From: Mycobacterium gallinarum
GTDB lineage: Bacteria > Actinomycetota > Actinomycetes > Mycobacteriales > Mycobacteriaceae
Direction: 5' to 3'
DNA length: 64,000 bases
Assembly (NCBI RefSeq): GCF_010726765.1
Contig: NZ_AP022601.1
Coordinates: forward strand, 6,014,001-6,078,000
Position numbers and translations under genes: made by a program. Of the stretch, positions 47,498 to 56,644 are shown piece by piece. Under the pieces are notes generated by a model that saw only the letters and a list, made by a program, of their open reading frames with translations, did not search any database and was not told the origin of the DNA. Numbering within the stretch: the first letter of the stretch is position 1; every line of letters begins with the position of its first letter.

Positions 47498-49393
47498 ATG
47501 GACAAACCCGAGCGCATCTCCGTCGAAGACTTGTTCAAGTCGCCTGTCCGAGCGGGGGCGGCGATCTCCCCGGACGGCACTCGCGTCGCCTACCTCGCGC
47601 CGTGGCAGGACCGCCTGAACATCTGGGTGGCATCCCTCGACGGCGACTTCGGCGCGGACGCGCGCCGCGTTACCGCCGACGAGACCCGCAGCATCCTGCA
47701 CTTCTCGTGGACCGATGACCCGCGTTGGCTGCTGTACCTCCAGGACACCGGCGGCGACGAGAACTGGCACATCTTTCGCGTCGATCTCGACGACCCGGCC
47801 GCCCCCGCCGTCGACCTCACCCCGTTCCCCGGGGTCATGTCGGCCTTCGAGCTGTTGCCCGACAAACCGGGCAAGGCGCTCGTCCACTCCAACAAGCGCG
47901 GCCCGACGCAGATGGACGCCTACGAGCTCGATATCGCCTCGGGTGAGCTGACGATGCTCGCCGAGAACCCCGGTGACGTGATCGGCTGGCTGGCGAGCCG
48001 TCGCGGTGATCTGTTCGCGACGAAGCTGAACCGGGAAGGCGATCTGGAAGTCCTTCAGTGGGACAAGCAGGCCGAATCGCTGCGCTCCATCGCGCATTAC
48101 GACGGCAAGGACTACACCATGGGCATGTATCCCATGGTGGTCACGCCCGACGGCACCGGGATCTGGATGGGGTCGAACGAGGGCACCGACCGCACCCGGC
48201 TCGTGCGGCTCGACGTCGCCGACGGCAAGCAGTACGCCGTCGACAGCCACCCGACGTTCGACGTCGACACCCGGGCCCAGGTGTGGGCCGGCCTACCGGA
48301 GCCGCTCATCCAGAGCCGGGCCACCGGCAAGCTGCTCGGCGTCCGCTATCTCGGTGAGCGACAGGTCATTCAGGCACTCGACCCGCATTTCGCCGAGGTG
48401 CTCTCGGGTCTGGAGAAATTGTCCGACGGTGACATCGGCGCGCTGTCCTCCGACCTCAAGGGACGCAACTGGGTAGTCAGCTTCAATCACGACCGCGAAC
48501 CCGGCGTCACCTTCCTCTACGACCACGAAACCGGCGAAAGCCGCGAGCTGTACCGTCCCTATCCGCATCTTGATCCAGCGCAGCTGGCGCCGATGCTCCC
48601 GGTGACGATTCCCTCGCGCGACGGGCTCGACTTGCCTTCGTATCTGACGCTGCCGGTCGGGGTGCCGTCGAAGAACCTGCCGCTCGTCCTGGTGGTGCAC
48701 GGCGGACCGTGGGCGCGCGACGGATGGATGTACGCGCCGGCCGTCCAGTTGCTCGCCAATCGCGGATACGCGGTGCTGCAGGTCAACTTCCGCGGGTCGG
48801 CGGGATACGGCAAGGCCTTCCAGAAGGCGGCGATCGGTCAGTTCGCGGGCAAGATGCACGACGATCTGATCGACGGCGTCAACTGGGCCGTCGAACAGGG
48901 TTACGCGGACCCGGATCGGGTCGCCATCTTCGGTGGCTCCTACGGCGGCTACGCGACGCTGGTCGGTGTCACGTTCACCCCGGAGGTGTTCGCCGCAGCG
49001 ATCGACTACGTCGGCATCTCCGATCTGTCCAACTTCATGCGGACGCTGCCCGAGATCGCGCGTCCGCACCTGGCGAACAACTGGCATCTGTTCGTCGGCA
49101 ACCCCGACGACCCGGAGCAGTTGGCCGACATGCTGGCTCGATCCCCGATCACGAAGGTCGACCAGATCCGCACGCCGCTGCTTGTTGTCCAGGGCGCCAA
49201 CGACGTTCGTGTCGTGCAGGCCGAATCCGACAACCTGGTCGAGGCGCTGCGTAGTCGCGGGGTCGTGGAGGTCGAGTACATGGTCAAGGAGGACGAGGGC
49301 CACGGATTCGTCAACCCGGACAACGTGATCGACATGTTCAACGCCGTCGACCGATTCCTGGCCAGGCACCTCGGCAAGCGGAAAAACGCATGA
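47498..49393 (+). CDS. S9 family (prolyl oligopeptidase-like) serine peptidase
   Basis: A protein of about 631 residues. The N-terminal beta-propeller (repeats such as ISPDGTRVAYLAPW, WTDDPRWLLYLQDTGGDENWHIF) gates a C-terminal alpha/beta-hydrolase domain with VVHGGPWARDGW, the nucleophile in IFGGSYGGYATL (Ser at about 480), Asp in VVQGANDVRV, and His in EDEGHGFVNPDN. The family is acylaminoacyl peptidase/dipeptidyl peptidase-like. No signal peptide, so cytoplasmic. ATG 47498 fits the promoter; GTG 47483 is an alternative. The stop overlaps the next ATG (ATGA). Confidence 0.92.
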   Translation: MDKPERISVEDLFKSPVRAGAAISPDGTRVAYLAPWQDRLNIWVASLDGDFGADARRVTADETRSILHFSWTDDPRWLLYLQDTGGDENWHIFRVDLDDPAAPAVDLTPFPGVMSAFELLPDKPGKALVHSNKRGPTQMDAYELDIASGELTMLAENPGDVIGWLASRRGDLFATKLNREGDLEVLQWDKQAESLRSIAHYDGKDYTMGMYPMVVTPDGTGIWMGSNEGTDRTRLVRLDVADGKQYAVDSHPTFDVDTRAQVWAGLPEPLIQSRATGKLLGVRYLGERQVIQALDPHFAEVLSGLEKLSDGDIGALSSDLKGRNWVVSFNHDREPGVTFLYDHETGESRELYRPYPHLDPAQLAPMLPVTIPSRDGLDLPSYLTLPVGVPSKNLPLVLVVHGGPWARDGWMYAPAVQLLANRGYAVLQVNFRGSAGYGKAFQKAAIGQFAGKMHDDLIDGVNWAVEQGYADPDRVAIFGGSYGGYATLVGVTFTPEVFAAAIDYVGISDLSNFMRTLPEIARPHLANNWHLFVGNPDDPEQLADMLARSPITKVDQIRTPLLVVQGANDVRVVQAESDNLVEALRSRGVVEVEYMVKEDEGHGFVNPDNVIDMFNAVDRFLARHLGKRKNA

Positions 49394-50043
49394 CCGACGC
49401 CCACACCCCGACGGTGCTCGAGCGGATGGGCGGTGTGTCGGGACTGGTGTACGCCAGCGTGCCGACAATCGCCTACGTGATCGTGGATGCGATCGCGGGG
49501 TTGACAGCGGCCGTCGTGGTGGCCGTCGGCGCCGGCGCAGGACTGATCGTCGTGAGGTTGCTCCGCAAGGAGCCGTTGCAGCCGGCGGTGTCGGGGCTGC
49601 TCGGCGTCGTCGTCGCGGCGCTGATCGCGTACTACACGGGGTCCGCCGAAAACTATTTCCTGCCGGGGATTTGGCTCAGCCTGGCCATGACCGCGGTGTT
49701 CACCGCGTCCCTCATCGTGCGACGTCCGCTGATAGGAGTGGCGTGGAATCTAATGCGCAGTGCAGGCCCGGATCCGGCGTGGCGGAGTGACAAGACGGTG
49801 CTACACGCATTCGACATGGCGACGCTGGCGTTCGCCGCGGTCTTCGCCGCGCGGTTCGTCGTCCAGGATTCGCTGTACGACGCGGGGTCCGCGGGGTGGC
49901 TGGCGTTCGCGCGGATCGCGATGGGCTATCCGCTGCTGGCGCTGGCGTTGCTGGTGGTGTACTGGGCGGTGCGCCGCGCCAATCGGCGGCGCGTCGACGA
50001 TGAGGCCAACGAGCGGATGGTCGGCCAAACAGTGGAGGCGTGA
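49390..50043 (+). CDS. DUF3159 family membrane protein
   Basis: A 217-residue polytopic protein with about five hydrophobic helices (for example VPTIAYVIVDAIAGLTAAVVVAVGAGAGLIVV and IWLSLAMTAVFTASLIV). The GGVSGLVYASVPT opening and the PLIGVAWNLMR loop match the actinobacterial DUF3159 family, whose function is unknown. ATGA overlap upstream and GTGA overlap downstream place it in one operon with the S9 peptidase and SGNH esterase. Confidence 0.8.
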   Translation: MTDAHTPTVLERMGGVSGLVYASVPTIAYVIVDAIAGLTAAVVVAVGAGAGLIVVRLLRKEPLQPAVSGLLGVVVAALIAYYTGSAENYFLPGIWLSLAMTAVFTASLIVRRPLIGVAWNLMRSAGPDPAWRSDKTVLHAFDMATLAFAAVFAARFVVQDSLYDAGSAGWLAFARIAMGYPLLALALLVVYWAVRRANRRRVDDEANERMVGQTVEA

Positions 50044-51188
50044 AGCTGATCCAGCACCAGATCGAGGTCGGCCTGCTGCGCGGACTCGCCGAGCTCCAGC
50101 GCACCGGGCGAGGCTGGCTGCCGCACCGACTCCCTGCTCGAGCCCGCGCGCAGTGCGACGACCCGCAGTTGCTCGGTGCTGAATCACAGCCGTCCGGAGT
50201 GCGTTTCGCGCTCCGGACGGCCGCGAGTGCGATCGAGCTCGACGTCATCCGTACGCGCGTGGTGCTGGTCGGCGTACCGGAACGACCCGACGGCACAGTC
50301 GATCTCGTCGTCAATGGCCGCTTGGCCCGGCAGGCGGCGACCAGCGGTGGCGACGTGGTGCGCGTCGACCCGGCCACCGGGGACACCCGGGTGGACCCGG
50401 GCCCCGTCGCAACAGTCCGATTCGACCTGCCCGCCGGAGACAACGACGTCGAGATCTGGCTGCCGCACTACGAGCGCATCGAGCTGGTGGCGCTGCGCGC
50501 CGACGCCCCGATCGGCGCGCTACCGGAGGAGCGAAGGCGCTGGGTACACCACGGCAGTTCGATCAGCCAGGGGTCGAACGCCTCGAGTCCGACGACGACG
50601 TGGCCTGCGCTCGCTGCCGGGTCGGCGGGTGTGGATCTGGTCAACCTGGGATTCTCCGGAAGCGCGCTGCTCGATCCGTTCGTCGCCCGTGCCATCCGGG
50701 ACCAGCCCGCCGACATCGTGAGCGTCAAGCTGGGCATCAACCTCGTGAACGCGGATCTGATGTCCCAGCGTGCCTTCGGTCCCGCTGTGCACGGTTTCCT
50801 GGACACCATCCGCGACGGACATTCCGATACGCCGCTGATCGTTGTCGGCCCCCTGTACTGCCCGATCCACGAAACCACCCCGGGGCCAGGCGCTTTCGAC
50901 GTCGCCGCGCTGGCCCGCGGCGAGGTCCGCTTCGTCGCGACGGGTGATCCGGCGCAGGCTGATCGGCCAGGCGGGCTGGGGAGGCTGACGCTCACGTACA
51001 TTCGCGATCAGTTGGCCGCGATCGTCGCACGCCGACAGGTCGACGACCCTGCGATCAGCTACCTCGACGGTCTGGCCCTCTACGGTCCGGCAGATGCCGA
51101 CGCGCATCCGTTGCCCGACAACCTGCATCCCGACGCGGCGACGCATCGACTGATCGGGGAGCGGTTCGCCAGGGCGCTGCTGCTCTAG
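50040..51188 (+). CDS. SGNH/GDSL-family esterase with N-terminal beta domain
   Basis: A 382-residue protein. The first about 170 residues form a beta-rich carbohydrate-esterase-2-like N-terminal domain. The SGNH hydrolase follows: block I WVHHGSSISQGSN with the Ser nucleophile, block II VNLGFSGSALLDP with Gly, block III VSVKLGINLVN with Asn, and block V LPDNLHPDAATHRLIGERF with the Asp-x-x-His pair. No secretion signal is visible. It may deacylate a small or glycosidic ester. The GTG start overlaps the DUF3159 stop. Confidence 0.85.
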   Translation: MKLIQHQIEVGLLRGLAELQRTGRGWLPHRLPARARAQCDDPQLLGAESQPSGVRFALRTAASAIELDVIRTRVVLVGVPERPDGTVDLVVNGRLARQAATSGGDVVRVDPATGDTRVDPGPVATVRFDLPAGDNDVEIWLPHYERIELVALRADAPIGALPEERRRWVHHGSSISQGSNASSPTTTWPALAAGSAGVDLVNLGFSGSALLDPFVARAIRDQPADIVSVKLGINLVNADLMSQRAFGPAVHGFLDTIRDGHSDTPLIVVGPLYCPIHETTPGPGAFDVAALARGEVRFVATGDPAQADRPGGLGRLTLTYIRDQLAAIVARRQVDDPAISYLDGLALYGPADADAHPLPDNLHPDAATHRLIGERFARALLL

Positions 51189-51238
51189 GTGATACTGGTG
51201 GCGATTTAGTTAGATTGCCGAATTGTAGGAGCAGCCCG

Positions 51239-52050
51239 TTGGCCGAGTCGACGAGCACGCCGGGCACCGCGTATTTCGAGCGTCGTGACGACACCTTCCA
51301 CCCTCGTGCCTTCGCCAGGGGTGGCTGGGGCGCACTGATCAGCGGACACGTGGTCGGCGGACTGTTGGGCTGGGCGGTCGAGAAATCGTTGACGATCCGG
51401 ACTTTTTGCCAGCCCGGCTCACCGTCGACCTGCCGAGACCGGCCGCCATTGAACCCGTGGAGGTGCACACCCGCGAGATTCGCGGCGGAAAGCGGTTACG
51501 TCTGGTGGAGGCCGTCGTTCGCCAGGAGGGCAAGATCGTCGGCCAGGCGACGGGTCTTTTCCTGCGTCGTGGCGACCAGCCGAGCGGGACCATCTGGTCA
51601 CCCCATGTCGAAATGCCGTCATTTCCAGCGGATGCGCAGCCACACGAGAATCCGTTGTTCGTCCGCACCTATGGCTGGGGACTGTCGATTCAAAATCCGG
51701 ACGAAGACTGGCCGGGCGACGGCGGTCAGAAGTACACATGGCTGCGGTTGACGCAGCCGTTGCTCGACGACACGCCGCTGACACCCTTCACGCGTGCAGC
51801 CATGGCGGCGGATGTGACGGCGTCCCTGGTGAATTGGAGTTCAGAGGGTCTGAAGTTCATCAACGCCGACTACACGCTGACGCTGAGCCGGCTCCCGGAG
51901 GGTGTGCATATCGGTATGGCGTCGCACAGTCATTCCACACAGGACGGAATCGCGACTGGATCCGCCATCCTTTTCGACGAGGACGGCGAGATCGGCAGCA
52001 GCACATCCGTTTCGGTGGCGCAGTCGGGATTTGCCCCGCCTCCGCAGTGA
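51239..52050 (+). pseudogene. Thioesterase-family protein interrupted by a frameshift
   Basis: Two adjacent frames encode one acyl-CoA thioesterase-like protein (hot-dog, TesB/4HBT-3 type). Frame one opens at TTG 51239, with AGGAG 7 bases upstream, and runs through FHPRAFARGGWGALISGHVVGGLLGWAVEKS. Near 51381-51391 the homology moves to the other frame as DDPDFLPARLTVDLPRPAAIEPVEV and continues to TGA 52050. Insertion of a single base near 51388 would restore one continuous frame of about 270 codons. This is either a recent inactivation or a sequencing error. The C-terminal half is otherwise well preserved, which favours a young event. Confidence 0.75.
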
Positions 52051-52054
52051 CGGG

Positions 52055-52501
52055 TCAGGGGTTCGGAAGCTGGCCGAGTTGCTGCAAGACGGAGTAGAGG
52101 TTGGCTACACCCCAATGGTCGGTGATTCGTCCATCGCGAACTCGCATCGCATCGACCGTTTCGAATTGAATGACCCTGCCGGTCGCGGCGATGCCGAGAA
52201 ACTCACCGAGATGGGTTCCGTGGTACGTCTTGAACGTGGTGACGATTCCGGCATCGACTGTTTGCCAATGGATCTCGGGTCTGAAATCGGGGAATGCGCC
52301 GCGTAACCGCTTGTACAGGACCAATACACCCGCTTTGTCAGGCGTGGTACCGGGTTGGGGAGTGTGATCGACGAAGTCGTCGGCGAACAACTCCTCGAAC
52401 AGAGCGAAATCGCCTTGACCCTGCACCTGCTCCGTGTTGCGCCTGACCACCGACTTGAGAGCCTCAGCCTCGTCGTGGCCTGACACCTCTGTTCCAGTCA
52501 T
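52055..52501 (-). CDS. SnoaL-like polyketide-cyclase-fold protein
   Basis: A 148-residue SnoaL/ester-cyclase-like protein. It has VVRRNTEQVQGQGDFALFEELFADDFVDHTPQPG and FPDFRPEIHWQTVDAGIVTTFKTYHGTHLGEFLGI, ending in ITDHWGVANLYSVLQQLG. The His-Asp positions of the cyclase pocket are retained, but the substrate is unknown. ATG 52501 is preceded by GGGAGGAAGACG, a strong ribosome binding site, so the longer upstream frame to 52576 is rejected. It is convergent with the broken thioesterase. Confidence 0.85.
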   Translation of the reverse strand: MTGTEVSGHDEAEALKSVVRRNTEQVQGQGDFALFEELFADDFVDHTPQPGTTPDKAGVLVLYKRLRGAFPDFRPEIHWQTVDAGIVTTFKTYHGTHLGEFLGIAATGRVIQFETVDAMRVRDGRITDHWGVANLYSVLQQLGQLPNP

Positions 52502-52648
52502 CGTCTTCCTCCCTGTGCTCGGTAACGGCAACCAGAGACGTCCGGCGTGAATTCCGGGCACCCACCGCCAGGTCACAACTGCGGGAGGAAGGCGAAGCGT
52601 TCGCGTAGCTCGTCCGCATCGAGTCCGAAGTCGTCCGGCTCATAGCGG

Positions 52649-53116
52649 CTATTGAGTGGACGCGAGTTGGGCAGGTGCGGCGGGAGCGGGGCGGGCCGCG
52701 ATGCGGTCGGCCTCAGGACGCTGCTTGCGCGCATCCCGCGCGATGCGGCGGGCGAGAACGCGCGCGTGACGATTGGTGATCGCGCGGTTCTTCGCGGCCA
52801 GCAGGTCGAGTTGTTGCCAGCTGAGCCCGTCGAGGTCGCCGTCTGAGTCATGGGTGGCGATGACCACGCAGCCACGCAGCAGCGGAACGGTTCTGGCGGA
52901 GAAGTTCGTCGTCGCCATCAGTAGTTCGGTGGCGATGGTGTTGGTTTGGCGTTGGCACTTGCGCGGGGACGCGGAGAACCAGAAATCGAACTGTCGATCC
53001 GCACTGCTCAAGCAGTGCAAACCCTGAGTCTGAACGAGCTGGTCGATATCGGCCTTGGTATAGGCGCGGGTTTCATATACGAGGCCATTGGGGCTGCAGT
53101 ACAGGACAGTGTGCAT
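52649..53116 (-). CDS. Orphan protein of unknown function, C-terminus possibly frameshifted
   Basis: A 155-residue protein starting MHTVLYCSPNGLVYETRAYTKADIDQLVQTQGLH, with a central LLRGCVVIATHDSDGDLDGLSWQQLDLL and a basic helix (NRHARVLARRIARDARKQR). No family recognised. The frame ends at 52649 in a Pro/Ala stretch, but the alternative frame continues to 52573 with the convincing tail YEPDDFGLDADELRERFAFL. A one-base indel in the GC-rich tract around 52670-52690 would join them (181 codons plus one base). ATG 53116 is the likely start. Upstream it is preceded by 9-bp tandem repeats and a palindrome. Confidence 0.55.
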   Translation of the reverse strand: MHTVLYCSPNGLVYETRAYTKADIDQLVQTQGLHCLSSADRQFDFWFSASPRKCQRQTNTIATELLMATTNFSARTVPLLRGCVVIATHDSDGDLDGLSWQQLDLLAAKNRAITNRHARVLARRIARDARKQRPEADRIAARPAPAAPAQLASTQ

Positions 53117-53173
53117 TCGGATAATCCATTCCACTCTTTCTTTGTTATGGAGTGTGGCGAGCCACGCCTCCCT

Positions 53174-53209
53174 TGTTACTCCTGTTACCCGTGTGACAAC
53201 TGAGACAAA
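53174..53209. repeat. Four 9-bp tandem repeats (TGnnAC core) in intergenic DNA
   Basis: TGTTAC, TGTTAC, TGTGAC and TGAGAC begin at 53174, 53183, 53192 and 53201, exactly 9 bp apart, 58-93 bp upstream of ATG 53116 on the minus strand. Such phased direct repeats can be binding sites for a multimeric regulator. In the other direction they lie 115 bp upstream of the acyl-CoA dehydrogenase at 53325. Confidence 0.55.
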
Positions 53210-53226
53210 CCTTAATAACGAATACG

Positions 53227-53238
53227 AAACGATCGTTT
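53227..53238. promoter_or_regulatory. Palindrome AAACGATCGTTT in a divergent promoter region
   Basis: A perfect 12-bp palindrome lies 87 bp upstream of the paired acyl-CoA dehydrogenase operon and 111 bp upstream of the orphan gene. It is a plausible TetR-type half-site pair, but no cognate regulator is adjacent. Confidence 0.4.
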
Positions 53239-53324
53239 GGCTGGCAACGGCCCAGAACCCTCCCGGCGGCACTATCGGGGGCCGGTGAAACTCGACGGGT
53301 GTCGAGTTCCTATCGTGACTGGTT

Positions 53325-54518
53325 ATGAGCAACGACGCTGATGCCGAAAAGGTCGCCGATCTGGCACGGGGTGTGGTCACCGACCACGATCCCAAAACGG
53401 CTCCGGTCCAGGAGTATCTGGGCGCCTGCTACGACGCCGGCTTGTCGTGGGTTCACTTTCCCGAAGGCCTCGGCGGGCTCGGGGTGTCCCGCGGTCTGCA
53501 GGCCGTCGCCGACCGCATCCTGCAGGGCGCCGGCGGACCGGTGCCGCTCGGGCTCAACCCGATGGGCTACGGCATGGCCGCGCCGACGATCCGCGAGCAC
53601 GCGCAGACCGAGGAGGTGAAGCGTCAATGGCTGCGTCCGCTGGCCACCACCGAGGACCTGTGGTGTCAGCTGTTCTCCGAGCCCGGCGCCGGATCTGACC
53701 TGGCGGGTCTGGCCACGTCCGCTGTGCCCGACGGCGAGGAATGGGTGATCAACGGCCAGAAGGTGTGGACGAGCCTGGCCCATCGCGCCCGCTGGGGTCT
53801 GCTGCTGGCCCGCACCAACCCCGATGTGCCCAAGCACAAGGGGTTGACCTACTTCGTCATCGACATGCACGGCGCGGGTGTTGAGACGCGTCCGCTGCGT
53901 CAGATCACGGGGCAGGCCGAGTTCAACGAGGTCTACTTCACCGACGCGCGCATCCCGGACAAGCATCGCCTCGGCGAGGTGGGCAACGGCTGGAACGTCG
54001 CGATGACGACGCTGATGAACGAGCGCACCGCGTTGGGCGGCAGCGGCAGCCGGCGCGGCGCGGGCACCATCTCCGACGCCACCGCGCTGTGGGCGTCGCG
54101 CCCCGAGCGTCACACACCGGTGTTGCGGGATCGGCTCACGCAGCTGTGGTTGCGCTCGGAGGCGCAGCGGCTCACCTCGGAGCGCTCGCGCGCCGCCGCC
54201 ACGGTCGGCGGTCCGGGTCCGGAGGGGTCGATCGGCAAACTGGTCGGCGCCGAGCTGAACCAGCACATCTACGAGTGGTGCATGGATTTCCTTGGGCCAG
54301 AAGGACTTCTGTATCGCGGCTACCACGGGGGCACGCCCACTGGCGAACGGGACTGGCAGGGGCCGATCCAGCAGAAGTATCTGCGCGCCCGTGCGAACAC
54401 CATCGAGGGCGGCACGTCGGAGGTCATGCGCAACATCCTCGGCGAGCGCATTCTCGGACTGCCCGGCGACATGCGTGCCGACGCCGGCATGCCCTGGAAG
54501 GAGATTCCGCGTGGTTGA
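53325..54518 (+). CDS. Acyl-CoA dehydrogenase, catalytic partner of a FadE pair
   Basis: A 397-residue acyl-CoA dehydrogenase. FAD/substrate segments are CQLFSEPGAGSDLAGLATSA and WVINGQKVWTSLAHRARWGLLL. The C-terminus has LRARANTIEGGTSEVMRNILGERILGLP, with the catalytic Glu in IEGG. The next gene encodes a second dehydrogenase lacking this Glu, overlapping by 8 bp. This matches the alpha2beta2 heterotetrameric FadE pairs used in mycobacterial sterol and lipid side-chain oxidation. Confidence 0.9.
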   Translation: MSNDADAEKVADLARGVVTDHDPKTAPVQEYLGACYDAGLSWVHFPEGLGGLGVSRGLQAVADRILQGAGGPVPLGLNPMGYGMAAPTIREHAQTEEVKRQWLRPLATTEDLWCQLFSEPGAGSDLAGLATSAVPDGEEWVINGQKVWTSLAHRARWGLLLARTNPDVPKHKGLTYFVIDMHGAGVETRPLRQITGQAEFNEVYFTDARIPDKHRLGEVGNGWNVAMTTLMNERTALGGSGSRRGAGTISDATALWASRPERHTPVLRDRLTQLWLRSEAQRLTSERSRAAATVGGPGPEGSIGKLVGAELNQHIYEWCMDFLGPEGLLYRGYHGGTPTGERDWQGPIQQKYLRARANTIEGGTSEVMRNILGERILGLPGDMRADAGMPWKEIPRG

Positions 54519-55698
54519 GAAGCTTGCGGATCAGCCCGACGTCCAACGCGAGTACAAGTTCACCGACGAGCAGAATCAGCTGCGCGATGCGGTGCGCAAG
54601 TTCAGCGGCGACCACTTCGCCGAGGACAAGATCCGAACGCTGATGGAGTCCGACCCGCCGTTCGACCCGAAGGTGTGGGCGCGGCTCGGCGGCGAGCTTG
54701 GGGTCCTCGGCCTGTCGGTTCCCGAAGCCGACGGGGGAGTCGGCGGCACGCTCGTCGATCAGGCGGTGGCTATCGAGGAGCTCGGCGCGCGACTGGCGTG
54801 CGGCCCGTTCTTCGGCACTGTCTACCTCGCGATCCCGGCATTGGTCGCGGCGGAGTCCGGAGCCGCGCGCGACGAGCTGCTCGGCGACCTCGTCGAGGGA
54901 CGCCGTACCGCCGCGGTCGCGGTCGTGGATCGTGTGGGCGTCTTCGACCCTGAGGCAGTTTCGGTGACCGCAGCGGGCGACGCGGTGTCGGGCACGGTCA
55001 ATCAGGTCGTCGACGGCGGTTTCGCCGACGCGCTATTGGTGGCCGCGCGCGGACCCGACGGGGTCGCGCTGTACGCCGTCGACGCCACGGCAGACGGAGT
55101 GGACCGCACCCCGCTGGCGACACTCGACCTCACGCGCTCGGCGGCCAACGTCACCTTCGCCAACGCACCGGCCACGCTGATCGCCGGGCCCGACGCGGCT
55201 CAGCGAGTCCTCGACCACGCACTGCAGGTCGGTGCGGCGCTGCTGGCGATCGAACAGGTCGGCGCCGCGCAGCATCTGCTCGACCTGTCGGTCGAGTACG
55301 CGAAAACGCGCCTGCAGTTCGGTCGGCCGATCGGGTCGTTCCAGGGCGTGAAGCACCGCCTCGCGAATTTGCTCGTCGACGTCGAGCACGCCAGATCGAC
55401 GGCATACCACGCGATCTGGGCGCTGAGCGACGGATCCGACGACGCGGAATTGTCGACGAGCATCGCGCAAGCGGTCTGCTCGGCGGCCCTCAGTCACGTC
55501 GCCACCGACACCATCCAGGTGCACGGCGGCATCGGTTTCACCTGGGAGCATCAGGCGCACCTCTACTACAAGCGCGCCACCACCAATGCGGTGCTGCTGG
55601 GTAGCGCCGAGGAGCACCGGGACCGGGTCGCGTCGATCGTGCTCGACGGCTCGACCGCGGACAAGGTGCCGTGGGTGGCCGATGGCACCGCCGTCTGA
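54511..55698 (+). CDS. Acyl-CoA dehydrogenase-like protein, non-catalytic partner
   Basis: A 395-residue acyl-CoA dehydrogenase-fold protein. Conserved parts are LSVPEADGGVGGTLVDQAVAIEELGARLACGPF, TRLQFGRPIGSFQGVKHRLANLLVDVEHARS and VHGGIGFTWEHQAHLYYKRA. At the catalytic Glu position the sequence reads LLGSAEE instead of an EG motif. GTG 54511, with AAGGAG 7 bases upstream, defines the start; longer upstream frames are shadows of the previous gene. In such pairs this subunit completes the FAD site and shapes the substrate pocket. Confidence 0.88.
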   Translation: MVEKLADQPDVQREYKFTDEQNQLRDAVRKFSGDHFAEDKIRTLMESDPPFDPKVWARLGGELGVLGLSVPEADGGVGGTLVDQAVAIEELGARLACGPFFGTVYLAIPALVAAESGAARDELLGDLVEGRRTAAVAVVDRVGVFDPEAVSVTAAGDAVSGTVNQVVDGGFADALLVAARGPDGVALYAVDATADGVDRTPLATLDLTRSAANVTFANAPATLIAGPDAAQRVLDHALQVGAALLAIEQVGAAQHLLDLSVEYAKTRLQFGRPIGSFQGVKHRLANLLVDVEHARSTAYHAIWALSDGSDDAELSTSIAQAVCSAALSHVATDTIQVHGGIGFTWEHQAHLYYKRATTNAVLLGSAEEHRDRVASIVLDGSTADKVPWVADGTAV

Positions 55699-55739
55699 CG
55701 GCGCCGAGCATTTCGCGGACGCTCGTGGGCCACGAGGGC

Positions 55740-55745
55740 TAGCGT
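55740..55745 (+). promoter_or_regulatory. Candidate -10 box for the DinB-like gene (leaderless)
   Basis: TAGCGT ends 7 bases before GTG 55753, with no Shine-Dalgarno in between, the same geometry as prfB and ftsE. Confidence 0.4.
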
Positions 55746-55752
55746 CGGCTCC

Positions 55753-56604
55753 GTGAGCAGCCCCTCGCGCCCCGTGACCGTGCTCGACAAGCCGGCCGTC
55801 CTCGCCGGCCTCTTCGAGGTGTGGAGGGACCTCGACGCGCTGGTCGCCGACCTCGACGACAGCCAGTGGCAGACGGTGACGCCGCTACCCGGTTGGAATG
55901 TGCACGACGTGATCGCCCACGTCATCGGTGTCGAGTCGATGCTGCAGGGCGCCGACACCCCGGTGGTCGACATCGACGTCTCGACGCTCGATCATGTGCG
56001 CAACGACATCGGCGTAATGAACGAGCGTTGGGTGTGCTCGCTGCGCGACCTCAGTGGGGCGGAATTGCTCGAGACGTTCCGTTCGACGACGGCGCAGCGG
56101 CGTCAGGCGTTGTCGGATCTGTCGAATACCCAGTGGAACGAGGTCGGTTTCACCCCGGCCGGGCCGGACAGTTACGGGCGGTTCATGCGGGTGCGCACGT
56201 TCGACTGCTGGATGCACGAACACGACATCCGCGACGCCATCGGCGCGCCTGCGAGTACGGGGGAGCTTGTCGGGCCCGCGGGCGACCTCGCGCTGGATGA
56301 GATGGCGACCAGCATGGGCTTCGTGGTCGGCAAGCTGGCCGGCGCCCCCGACGGGTCGCGGGTCTCGTTGGAGCTGACGGGACCGCTGGGCCGCACGATC
56401 AATGTGGCGGTCGACGGCAGGGCCAAGGTGGTCGACGACTTCGGTGACGACGATCCGACGACGACGATCCAGCTCGACGGCCTGCTGTTCACCCGCCTGG
56501 CCGGCGGGCGGGTGCCGCTGGCCGAGCACGCGGATGCGATCGAGTACGGCGGTGACGAGGCCGTAGGCCGGCGCGTCGTCGAGCACTTGAACTACGTGAT
56601 CTAG
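55753..56604 (+). CDS. Maleylpyruvate isomerase N-terminal / DinB-like mycothiol-dependent family protein
   Basis: A 283-residue protein of the TIGR03083 type. The four-helix DinB-like domain has WQTVTPLPGWNVHDVIAHVIGVESMLQG, with the first metal His, and later VRTFDCWMHEHDIRDAIG, with the paired His ligands. The C-terminal sterol-carrier-like region (VSLELTGPLGRTINVAVDG) completes the common actinobacterial architecture. Family members are mycothiol-dependent metalloenzymes or transferases. The specific reaction is unknown. Confidence 0.8.
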   Translation: MSSPSRPVTVLDKPAVLAGLFEVWRDLDALVADLDDSQWQTVTPLPGWNVHDVIAHVIGVESMLQGADTPVVDIDVSTLDHVRNDIGVMNERWVCSLRDLSGAELLETFRSTTAQRRQALSDLSNTQWNEVGFTPAGPDSYGRFMRVRTFDCWMHEHDIRDAIGAPASTGELVGPAGDLALDEMATSMGFVVGKLAGAPDGSRVSLELTGPLGRTINVAVDGRAKVVDDFGDDDPTTTIQLDGLLFTRLAGGRVPLAEHADAIEYGGDEAVGRRVVEHLNYVI

Positions 56605-56644
56605 CTGGGACTATTTATTCGCTGGCGGGTGTTGTGCTCAAAGG

